The notes beneath the pieces are model-generated. The model saw only the letters and a list, made by a program, of their open reading frames with translations. It was not told the origin of the DNA and searched no databases. Positions 43,014-54,600 of a stretch of DNA of 64,000 nt are shown here, piece by piece. Location of the stretch: positions 1 through 64,000 of the forward strand of contig VIIQ02000222.1 of NCBI GenBank assembly GCA_007449985.2, written 5' to 3'. The position numbers were made by a program, and so were the translations under genes. Position 1 is the stretch's first letter. Each line of letters opens with the position of its first letter. Source of the DNA: Desmodesmus armatus (Eukaryota; Chlorophyta; Chlorophyceae; Sphaeropleales; Scenedesmaceae).

Positions 43014-46000
43014 TGAGCCGTACGCAGTGGGCGACATGGCTTCTTATGCTGTGCGCAGTGCACGCGGCAACGGTCATGGTTTCTGCAACGTCTGTGGAGC
43101 TCAGCGACCTGCAGGGCGATCGGCTCCTACAGATACAGTTGAGCACGGGCGTTGATGGCCAATTCAGCCTCGCAGACCAGGCCAGCAACCGCAGGTTGTT
43201 GGGCTCTTCCCGGCTACAGCAGCATGACCGGGCAGGCAGGAACCTACTGCAGCAGGGCTCCCAAAACCAGCAGCAGGCGCTGGACAAGCTCCTGTCAGAC
43301 GTCAAGCAAATGAAAGACGGCAGCAGCATGGATATGAAGCCTTTGTTTGAGATGGCCCGTGCTGCTTCGGGGCCTGACCAGGTGGTGATTGTGGATGACA
43401 GCCTGGCAGCACGCAACATGCGCAGGGGAGGTGCACAGGTGAATCAGAAGCTGGAAATTTGGCATCACCTGTAGTTGGCTTTGCATTGCAGCTGAAATCT
43501 GTTGCTCAAAATACACTGTGCATTATGCAGTGCAGCCAGCACGCCCAGCCTGCTGCTTCCGGACCAGCTGCAGCGTCCTGAAGCAGCTACAGTCTCATAC
43601 CGCACACTCAGATACAGTAAGCCAGCAACAATGAGTGTGCTGGATAGCTCGCCTTCCATCTCAACACTTGGATGTAAGCAGCGCTGTGCAGTATCCCAAT
43701 TCTGTGTGCCTCCCTCCACCGCAACGTGCGCACTTCCCTTGCCAACTACCCTGAACCACTTCGCCACATTCACCTCGCACCTTGCCGCACAATGACTGTG
43801 CCTCTGCGCAGGCAGAGGAGGAGACCATAGTCGTCCCAGTGTACGCCCCCTCAGCCGGCCAGTTTGCCACCCCAATCGTTGTGGTCCCCACCACTACAAC
43901 ACAGCCAGCAGCCCTGGCCCCCACAGTGGCAGCAGTGCCCAGCAACGCACAGCAGGTGTTTGTGCCAGTGCCGGCAGGAGATGGGCAGATCAGCCAAGTT
44001 GAGATCATTGGGGAGCCTGGCCAGCCCACACCACCCATCACATTCATCCCCACCAAGTGAGTCTTGCTGACCTTCACAGTTGCTTTGCAAACAAGGGCGA
44101 GGCGGACTGCAGGTGCTGACCACACAAGACAACAAGACATCTTCTTGCATGGCATACCTTGCTCTCCACTGTGGATTCCTTGCCACTATTTCCTACTTGA
44201 GGCACCTAAGCTATCCTATCCATGTGGGTGAATCATGTTTGCAAGCTGACTCATCCCACTATTTGCTGGTTTGTTCTGTCTTCCTTATCAGGCCCATTGC
44301 CCCTGAGCCCCAGAGAGGCCCCTACTGCATCCCCCGTAGCCCCACCGGCCAGTTTGCAGTGCTGGCAGCAGGTGACAGCATCACTCAGGGCTCAGTGCCC
44401 AGCAAGAACCTCAACCACCCTTACACCATCAGAATGGAGCAGCTGCTGGAGGACAGTCTGCAGGGAGATGTCAGGGCTGTGGATGCAGGTGGGTGTGGCT
44501 GTGACACACATGTGCTGACTGACCTTGACTGATCTGAGGCTGTTTGAACATATCTGCGGCTGGGAGTGCTCCTGCTGCACTCTGGCTGTCTCTCCTGCAC
44601 CCACGCCCAGCACCCCATTTACGTGTGTCCGCGAGCTCTCAGCCAACCACACAGACTTCCTTATTCCAGTTAGCACGTCATGTCTCCTGTTGCTCCAAAC
44701 TCAGTGCTCCCGTCTTGCAATGTATGTGCAGGCCTTGGTGGTGGTGGTGTGTTCATGACTGGCTTCAACGTGCCTGTCACCTTTGGTCCCTGGCTGGACA
44801 CCTACATGCAGCAGGGACCCTGGAATGTGGTGGTCATCATGATCGGTACGTGCAGTTGCATCGAACGGCTGCAGTCATTTGTCAGACTTGCTGGGCAATG
44901 GTGACACAGTGGGAGCTGGTTGTTAAGGGCTGAGGGCCACAGTGCGTGTAATGTTTCATCGGCTGTGCAGCTACCTTCCCTGCTGCCAAGGCATAGCTAC
45001 TGTTCGTGCTCTGGCAGGAGGCTGGACTCCTGCACAGTGCACCCACAATCGCTGGTAAACACATCAACTTTGTCTTATTGCTGTCGGCTGTGCTGTGTTG
45101 CATGCTCTGCTGCAGGCATCAACGACTTGTTGAGGGGCAGCAAGCCAGCAGATGACATCATGAATGGCCTCAAGCCCATGATCTCCCAAGTGCTGGCCAG
45201 CAACACACCAGTCATCCTCATCCCTCCCTTTGCAGCACCTGGCTTTGTTCAGGAGTGAGTTCACACCCGCATGCTTATGTGACGTGTCTGAATCCATCTG
45301 TGGGCTGTGTGAATGGGGAGTCAGGGTTAAAGGGTGTCCGGCTGCAGACATGATATCAGCCCTGATGCAGCCACGGTCCATTTTCAACCCCCGTCACTGG
45401 CACCGCACGCTGGCTATGCATGGGAACAGCAAGACGTCAGACACAGCACACGGTTGCTGGGCTACTGCCAAGGTCTGAGCAGTGCGACCCCGTGAAGACG
45501 CAAACTGCACCCAGTGCAAGGCAGTGTTTATCGTCAATTGGTGTCGCGGCGGACGCTTGTTTCACTGTTGCCCATTTACTGTTGCTGCCGTCCCGCCATG
45601 CAGGAACAACTCCAAGGAGGCTGAGAGGAAGAAGTTTGCACGGCTGCTGCGCGGCTACTGCACGCAGCATGCAGACAGCACAGGAGGCAGGGGGCCACAA
45701 GCATGGATGCTGGACCTGCAGGTGTGTCTGCGTGTTCCTGAACAGTTCATGTGACTGTTGCACAGGATACCCTAGTGTTGTATCCAATGTGTAGAGGGTG
45801 TCGTGTGCACGTGAGAGTATTGTGATGTCTGCAGTGGTCACCTGAGGCATGAGGGACACAGTGGGACAAGGTTGCCACATACTGCCTCCTCGACATCACT
45901 ACCGTTCCGCCCAACAGTCGAGCAACAACAGAACTGAATGCTGTCCTGTGCGGATGTGTCCACCTGAACTGCAGGCCAACCCTCCTTTCGACTTCTACCC

Positions 46001-46142
46001 CATGCCGGCATCCGAGCGCTCCAAGTGGCTTGATGACGGCCTGCACATGACAGAGCTGGCTTATGACACAATCGGGGAGATGGTGGCTGCAGAGATCAAC
46101 AAGCGAACATGCGCCAACCCCACCACCAGCAACAACAGCTGA
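43013..46142 (+). CDS. secreted SGNH/GDSL-type hydrolase (esterase or lipase)
   Basis: Seven exons, 43013-43438, 43812-44056, 44292-44488, 44732-44845, 45116-45254, 45604-45721 and 45975-46142, join in phase into about 468 residues. Catalytic blocks appear in order: GDSITQGS with the nucleophile near residue 253, a Gly block (VDAGLGGGGVF), IMIGINDLL with the Asn, and DDGLHMTE with the Asp-x-x-His near the C terminus. The first 25 residues (TQWATWLLMLCAVHAATVMVSA) look like a signal peptide. About 220 residues then precede the enzyme domain: a Gln-rich helical part and a Val/Pro/Thr-rich linker. The layout suggests an esterase acting outside the cell or in the secretory pathway on acyl or acetyl esters; substrate cannot be told. 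The last 15 codons are the source of two further copies downstream. Confidence 0.87.
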
Positions 46143-46350
46143 AGCAACTTTGGATGACGTGAGCTAGGATTTGAGACGGCGGCGCAAAGGCCAAGCGGCC
46201 AAGTGCCTGCCCCACCACCAGCAACAGCAGCTGAAACAAGCTTGGCTGAAAGTCAGCCAGGATTCAGGACGGTGGCTCAGGTGACTGCTAAGCGCACATG
46301 CGCCAACCCCCGCCGCCAGCAATGGCAGCTTAAGCACCTTGGCCTCTCTG
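46100..46350 (+). repeat. three copies of the SGNH gene end
   Basis: The segment around the stop codon, containing GCGCCAACCCC, ACCAGCAACAACAGCTGAAGC and CTTGG, occurs at about 46100-46155, 46205-46260 and 46290-46345 with small differences. Only the first is in frame with the gene. Confidence 0.75.
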
Positions 46351-48698
46351 TTGGGCTGGCTGCATGGCAGTCTGGCAGTCATGAGGGCAGCTCGAAGCCC
46401 GCAAGCGTGCATGTGCCACCGTGGCATGTTACACAGCAGCAGGTGTTGAGCAGGCTGGCATCTGTTGTTGATGGAGGGGGTTACCTTCCTAAAAAAGACA
46501 TTCTTTGCAGGGTGTAGGGTTTTGGGGTTTTTTGTATCAGCTCACAACCACGGCAGGCTGGGCAGCTTGGGTCCTGCGGCCTTGTCACAAGGACACGGTG
46601 CACCAAGGACTCAAAGGACAGCCTGGCTGACCTGTGCTGGCTCTCGACATGTACCAGCGTTGCATGCTGTTGCGGACGATAGGAAAGGGGCTGTGGCATG
46701 CTCCAAGCAGGTGTGGTTTTAGATCAGGGTTCGGTGGCTGGTGACGGTGGGCTTGATGCTGTGTTTGGAACGGCAGTGTTGGCTCAATCAGTTTGTACGT
46801 CCAACATAGCGGTTATGTTGCATTGATGAAGCAGTTGTGGGCATGGTGAGGCTGCATTTGGAGCGTGCACTTCAGCACTGTCTGCAGGGGCATAGGTGGG
46901 CACAGAGACTGTCTGAAGCGTGCGTTTGGAAGATGTATCTTTCACTGCCGCAACTAATTTTGACAACCAGCAGAGGGGCAGGGAGGCCACACATGCAGCA
47001 CAGCATGGCAGGCGGCATGTTCAGTGCCATGTGTTGGTGGGTGTGGAGACTTACAAGGAGGCTGCACTTTTGGGTGTGCATGTCAGCTCCTGCAGTAGAT
47101 ATTGTCAGGGTATCATGTGCAGCGCCCTTGCAATTGGGTGCTGTATTGAGCTCCGCTCCACTGGAGTGGGACGGGTATGGCCAAAGGGCCCAGGTTAGGA
47201 AGAGGGGTTCCTTGGGTGTTGGTGCCTTTGCTTACGCCCCTGTGGGCCTTTGGCTGCACTACTTCGGGCTCTCCTGCTGTCTTGGGTGCAGACGGGTCTG
47301 AGCATTGAGTACCATGCTACCGTTGCTGCTGCCAGTTCCGCGGTCTGTGCTGAAAGGACTCTAGCCTTGTTCACTGCACCTGTTGTGCAGGCCCTGTTGA
47401 GGGTCACCCAGCCAGCAGCCTTGTGGTGTGCTGCTCTGCACATGCTGTGATGCATGATGCATGCAAGATGTGACTGCTACCACCCGCCTATAGTGCACTG
47501 GTTGCAAGCCATGTGTCAACACACATCCACACCATATGACGTGTGCGGTGGGATGCATACAACAGGCGCTGCTGCATATCAGCCACCAACAAGTGGGCAT
47601 CACGTCTGGTTCTTGACGTGGCACTGGTTGCTGTCGCTGTTGCAGACGTGAGGCTGTGCCTCATGGTATCATGTGTCACCAATGCATTGTACAGCATCTA
47701 CCATCGAGGTATTGCATTCCTTCTTCATCTGCAGCAGCCATGACATTCAATGGCATTGTATCCAAATCCAACAGGGCCAGGTTGGGGCAGCAGCAGCTCT
47801 GCTGCCCAGCGGTGTCTGTGCACTGGGTTGGTACCCTGCTGCCTGCCCCCAAGGATGCCCGTCTCACATTGCTTGTGGGTGTGTGCACACCTGGGGACCC
47901 AGCACGCTGCAAGCAATGGTCCATGTCATAGTGCATGGCAGCATGCAGCCCTCCACAGCTGCTAGTTCTGCTGTTGCAGCCTGCCGTATGTGCATCACTG
48001 GCATTCCTTCCGGCAGGGTGCAGCAGCTTTTGTGCAGTGCATGCTCGGAATCTTTAGTTGAGGGCTATGGCCGAGGATGCAGCTGTTGGTTCTGCTCTGA
48101 GGTGTGCAGTCCCTGTGGGCTGCCATAAATTTTGGTGCTCAAAATAAACACCGCAGGGGGCACAAGCAGGAGTGCCGCTGTGCCACTGTCGTTGTAATTG
48201 TTCTGTGTGGCCGCAACCCATGAGGTTAGGGAGGTCCAGAAGCTGACACCAGCAAGTGTGTTGACTGTCAATATGTGCCAACCACAGGAGCACAGGCTGC
48301 AGCTGGCGTTTGCTCCACAGGGCAGAGCCATCATCTATGATGCTCAATAGCGTTAGGCAATTCAGCAGACGTAGGCGATGAATTCGGCCGGCACCAGCTT
48401 TGAATCTTGGGCTGGTGATCTGTCAAATACTTTCAAACCGCCTTGTGACCCATGCACTCCCAAATGAACTGCTTTGAGTTTCAGCCCTTTGTCTAGTTTT
48501 TGTTCTCATTCAGCCCGAGTGCGCGTGCCCCGGTTGCAAAGAAGGCTTCGGCCAGATCACTGTCAAGACAACCTGTGTTCAAGCAATATCGCTGCTTTGC
48601 CCCTGTGACGCTCAGTGTGGCTGGCGTAGTGTGCCTGCATCACTTGATGCGAATCCACACAGCTTAGGCCATCTAGGCCAGCACAGCACTACAGCAGC
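46143..48698. other. intergenic between SGNH hydrolase and Tpr-like gene
   Basis: No gene recognised. A minus-strand frame at 48065-48334 has a short hydrophobic stretch (LLLVPPAVFILSTKIYG) but no further support. The gap is long and CTG/GCA-rich like the rest. Confidence 0.5.
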
Positions 48699-51600
48699 AT
48701 GGCGGACGACCTGAGCTCTGCTGGTTGGCAGGCTCGGGTCCAGGAGCTTGAAGGGCAGTTAGCATCAGTCAGAGCCGAGGTAGGTTGACGTCTGAATCAT
48801 CCAACACGCGCTGCTTCCCCGCAGAAAGTCCACAGGGGCCCTCTTCTGCTGTTGCTGTCTGCAGGCCGATGCAGCACGCATCACAACAGACAACCTCGTG
48901 GAGGTGAGGGGTGCTGAGAGCGACAGAAACAGTCGTGTTGGCAGTCACAAAGTACAGAATTGCCAGACATCAATCGCCCTGCCCCTCTATGCAGCTGCTG
49001 TCTGTCCTGCTGAAGTGCTGATGGTGTTGATACCTTGCAGGATGTTGAGCGGCGCTACTCTGCTTTGGCAGATGAGTTCAAGTTGCTGCAGCAAAGCCAC
49101 AAGCAGCAGGCTGTGGAGCTGCAATCAGCCCAGCAGGTCGGTGCTGCCACTCATTGCTCAGCACTGCTGCCTTCCCCGTGCATGCGATTGGCCTGCGCTC
49201 CATGTACCCTGTCAGCGCAGTGCATTCGAAGCAGCAGGCCCACAGCAGCTGCAGCATAGACGCAGCACACCCGAGGACTTCTGCAGCAGGTGGTCAGGCG
49301 CATATGTGTATAGACACACATCACCTGGGATCTCCTCCCCAACAGAACCCTGCCGCATGGCTGCTTGTCTCTCCTCCTTCTGCTGCTTTTGCCCCTGCTT
49401 TTGCCGCTGCTTCATGCACACTGTGCTCCCTTGCAGGAGTTGCGGCAAGAGCGTGAGCGCAGCGCAGGACTCCAGCACCAGCTGGAGGTACAGTCCCGCA
49501 CAGCGCATGACTCCAGCAGCAGGTCCAGCACACTAGCAGATGATAACCAGAAGCTCAAGGATGCGATTGAGCGCCTTAACAGAACCTACCAGGAGCAGAC
49601 CAATCAAGCAGTGCAGTACATGCAGGAGGCTGGCGAGCTGCGCAAGAAGGCTTTAGAGCTTGAACAAGCAGCACAGTCAGCACAGGATGCACAGAGGACA
49701 GCAGAGCGCAAGCTGCAGTCTGTTGAGAAGGTGCGGTGCATACTGAATCATAGCATAGCTTGGGGTGACAGGCAGCCGCGGTGGAATGGCAGCCTGGGTC
49801 AGCTGTCCCCACAGGTGCCTTGCGAGGCCTGTGGCAACCGTCTGAGTGGCTACTAAGCAACTCGCATAGCTGTGGAGCTTGCGCCAAGAGCAGAAGCACT
49901 GGCCTTGTTGCTGGTTGGCAGGGTGTCAACAATTCTGCAGCAGGCAGGGCAGCCTCGCAGAGTGTTTGCTGCTCCCTGCTGCTGCTTGTCGCACAGAAGG
50001 GCAGCACGATCAGCAATATTGTGGTCTTTCAGGCTGCCGTCACATTTGTATCGCTCCTCATCCCGTTGCCGTGCCGTACTGCGTACCGTACTGCCCCATG
50101 CCGTACTGCCTCGTGCCGTACTGCTTTGCCGTCCTGCCTGCAGAAGTACCAGGACATGGAGGCCATGTGGCAGCAGGTGGCTGACGACGTGCGCAGGGAG
50201 AAGGAGATTGGCGAGCAGCTGGCCGCCAGTAGGCTGCAGGACCTGAATGCTGCACGGGACGAGTTGCGGCAAGCGCAGGACCGCATCTCTGAGCTCACAG
50301 CGCTTGAGGCCAACTGGCGACGCAGGGCGGAGGCAGCGCAGCAGCAGGTGGGCGAGTGCGGCACAGCGTGGCTGCTTTGACTTGTCGCTGGCCGTTTAGC
50401 ACGCACGGCGTACGTAAGTGTCGTTTAGCACAGCACACACACGCTCACACACTATGTTGCTGGACGTCCCCGCTGCATCAGCCCTGGCTTTGGCCTGCAT
50501 GGCTGGGTGGGCTTATGCCAAGATGTCTCATCTGACTCGCAAACAGCCATGCTTTTCACACACACACACACTCTGTCTCCAGCCCAGAAGACCCGAACAG
50601 CTACGGTTTCAGGTCTCTGGGTTGGCAGGAAGGCGTGACTGTTTACATCAACTGTGGTCTAAATGCTGCTGTTGTGTGTGCGCTGCAGTTCTTGGACCAT
50701 GTCAGCACCACGGCAGACCGGGACAGCCTCAGCAGCTCACAGATTGCCAACCTGCAGCAGCAGCTGGAGACGTCTCGTGCGGCTGCGCAATTGTAAGGCA
50801 ACTTTTCTGTGTGTGACCCCTGCTGCCTTGTGTGCTATGTCGAGCCTTTTACCCAATCATTTGCGTCTGCTTGTGACTAGCACAGTGTTAGCGTATGTTT
50901 GTTTGGGAGTTGTACAGTTGCTGTGCACACACATGCCTGGCCCCATCATGGTAGAAACCTGATCAACCTGATTACATGCATGCCTGTGAATGTTTTGGCT
51001 TACTTCATGGCACAAGGAAGAGCGCAACTTGCACTGTGGTGCCTGCTGTGCTGTGTTGTGCTGTCCTGCAGAGCGCAGAGTCAGCTGGGCCAGGCACAGG
51101 GCAAGAATGCTGAGCTGGAGCGCCTGCTGGCAGCAGCCAAGACAGAGCTCTCGTCACTCCAGGTGCGGCACAGCTGCCGACCCCATAGTGGGAGCATCGG
51201 TGCAGTATTGTACAAGGATGCCTTGCATATCATGGTTGTGATGGTCAGCAGCGCATAGGAGGGAACAGCAGCTGACGATGGCGCAATGCTTGCTGCATTC
51301 AGCAACAGCAGCTGACAATGGCGTAATGCTTGCTGCATTCAGCAACAGCAGCTGACGATGGCGTAATGCTTGCTGCATGCGGCTGCTGAAGAGCAGAGCT
51401 GCCATGCAGCCTTGCCAGCCTGGTTGCGTTGACCCGACATACCCCATTGCCAGCAACTGATATGACTATCACCCACTGCTGTCCCCCTCCCTTCATGCCG
51501 CCAGGCACAGCATGAGGAGACGGAGCGTGCAGCAGCAGAGGTGGCACAGGCTCAGGCAGAGCTGGCGGCGGTGCGCAAGCGGCAGCTGGAGCAGGCAACA

Positions 51601-54600
51601 GCAGGTGGGCATGGCGTCGGTGCCTTCTGCCAGTCCAGGCCCCTTGAAGGTTTCTCTGTGGCCTGCTGGGCTCTCTGGTGCCTTACAAGTAAAGTTTTTT
51701 GAATGTGACATGCATGTTTTGGACATGTTGCACAGCAAATGTGCCCTTGCTTGATGCATGCAGCAAGACAAAGGTGCAGGTTCCAGTCCTTGATACTGGT
51801 GCTGCTGCTGGTATGTGCCTGCACGTACTGCACCCTGCAGGTGGCACACCAATGCAGGCCATGGGCAGCCCGTACACCCCTGGTGCAGCAGCAGCAGCAG
51901 CTGGCTATGCTGGCTTCAGCAGCCCCCGCAGCAACCTGGCTCCTGCGCTGGCAGCACAGACCCCAGGCCAGTTGGCAGCATCACTGCGTGCACAGAACAA
52001 GTCATTTGATGACGTTGTGATGGAGCTGGCTGACATGGTGGGTTCAGCCCCTGCTTTGGTTGGTCTGCCATGTAGGTGCAGAGCCGGATGCCATGCAGCG
52101 CGCACACCAACATGCTGATGTGTGATGCACTAGCTGGTCCAACAGACCCCAGCAGTAGGTCGGAAGTGGTGATAGCAGCACTAGGCAGAAGTGGCAGTAG
52201 GTTGTGCGGATGTGCGATGGCAGTGTGGCCTGTGCTGCTCCTGGCATGTGTCATCTGGTGCTGTGGTCTGTTTTTCCTGCGTTGCAGGCTGACGCCTTCC
52301 GGGATGAGAACAGCAAGAGGCGCACCTTGGAGAAGCAGCTGGACTCCCTGTGCCAGCAGGTGGGTTGGTGCCGTGCTGCACGGTGCAGTGCAACCATATG
52401 TGACAGAGTTGCAGCATGCATTCCTGCTGTGGTGCCATGCACACTTCGCCTGTCTGGCGTGCCACTGCCGGCCACTCAGGTACATGCGGGCCTAATATAA
52501 CCCTCAGGGTATAGTCAGCTGCTCAATCTGTTGCACCGATGACCCAAAGCTGTGCTGTTGCCACGACTACTGCCGCTGCAACTGTCGCCGCTGCTGCCAC
52601 TGCCTCCACTGGTGTCACCGCTGTTGCTGCAGGTGAGTCGCCGCCAAGCCCAGGCCGACGCAGTGGCCGCAGACTATGCAGCATTGCAGCAGGACCAGGC
52701 CAACCTGGAGAACGAGCTGCTGGAGGCCAGGAGCCAAGTGCAGCTGCTGCAGGCAGAGGTGAGGGGTGGCCCAACTTTTGAAAGTTTGAGTTTGGTTATG
52801 AACCCAACTCACCACTACGCACGGTGCCAAAAAGACCCGACTTTCCTATGTCTTGCAGTTCTAGTTACTGATGTAAACTTTTGCCCCAGCTGCAGGCCCT
52901 GCTGTGACAGCAGCAGCACTCATGCACAGGGTGGTGTGTCAGTAAGCGCAGAAAAGGATCCCAGCATTCTGTGCCGTGACCGCGCTCAATGCAGTCGATG
53001 CGCCAACATGAGTAATGAGGGTGTTGTGCAGCCGCCGCGTGCAGGCAGAAGTGAGGCAGCTGCCAGTGGCTACTCCACGCCTGCTTGACATGTCTTGTAA
53101 CACCCTTGCCTGCCCCTTTTCATACCGCTTGCTGTACCACAACACTCCGTGCATCCCCCCCCCCCCCCCCCCCCGTACCGCCCACTCAGCCCCCGCGCCT
53201 CTCATCTTGCCGCCTGTGCCTGTCTCTGCCAACTACATGCGCAGCTGCGTATCTCCCAAGGGGATTCTGAGGACTTGCAGCGCCAGCTGAAGGCAGCGGA
53301 GGCCTCCATCAAGGACCAGCAGTTCAAGACTGCAGTGCTGCTGGCTGAGACGGAGCGCCTCAAGGGCAACAGCCAGATGCAGGTCCCGGTGCACCCTGAT
53401 GCCGGCCAGGCCCCAGGGACCGGCAACTCGGTCATAACTGAGAGCCTTACGGCTTTCAGTAGTCTGCAGGTGTGGTACAGGCGAGGGATTGTGTTTGTAT
53501 TGCGGGTGGTCTGGGAGCTCGGTGCTGGAAGTCCTCAACTTTATGCTTAGGGAGAGCGCTGAGGTTTTCACAGGTAGATGTTTGCTACCAGCAAAGACAC
53601 TTGCTGCTGCCGAGCAATACCGCACTGATGGATTGCCGCCTTGGAGTCCTGTTGCAGCAAGTGACAGTTACTGTTTGGCAAACAGCGACAGGCGGGTACC
53701 TACATGCTAAGCACGACAGTGCGGAGCACATCCACTTCCACCCCGCACCAGCCTTCGCACTAGTGATCCAACGTTTACCGCAACTGCGTTGACACTGTGC
53801 TTGCATTTCTGCCGTTCTGCCCCCCTCCTTCCTCACCCTGCCCCCCCGTCACCCTGCAGGAGGTGATTCGCACCAACACCCAGCTGCAGTCAGCTGCCAG
53901 GGCCCTGGCTGACCAGCTGGACATGCGCATGAAGGACCTGGAGGCGCAGTCACAGCGGCGGGTGGCAGCTGAGCAGGCGAGCCTGCAGGCTGAGACGGAG
54001 CGGCTGAAGCAGGTGAGGGGAAAGGGTCGTAAATGGGTGTCGCTAAGCTCACGTGTCATGTATTCACATATTATGTAATTATTGAAAAGCCCTGCTTTAT
54101 TGAGAGGGCTATATGATGCCTGGCAGAGTGGTATGGGTCAGGCCCCCTGCACTTCTGGCTTTGCTAGCGCTTGAGCTGGCATGGGCCCTGGCTTTATGCG
54201 TTTCTGTCGCCTTACTGACATGTGGCCGGTCTGCATGCATGTGTTTTGGCCTTTGTCACTGCAGCTGTGCAGCGCACTGCAAGCAGAGATCGAAGACTAC
54301 AAGAGGCACAGCAGCTCGGCAGCGGCCGGCCGCTCGCCAGGCGCACGCGGCGTCACCAGCCCTGCAGGCGCAGCAGCTGGCTCCCGGTCCGGTGCATCAG
54401 CAGCTGCGATGGCAGAGCTGGAGCATCAGCTGGGTGCGGCACAGCAGCAGGGCCACCTGCTGCTGTGCCGCACCCAGCAGGTGGCCCTGCTGCAGCAGGA
54501 GCTGGAGGGCAGCAAGCAGGATGCGGACAGGACCATGACGGAGATGCGGGCGCAGCGGGCGGAGGAGCGCAACACGCTGGCAAGCGCGCAGGCGGAGCTC

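Noticed and set aside
48065..48334. Minus-strand 89-codon frame with a hydrophobic end
   Set aside because: No splice-linked neighbours or known family; one short hydrophobic run is not enough.
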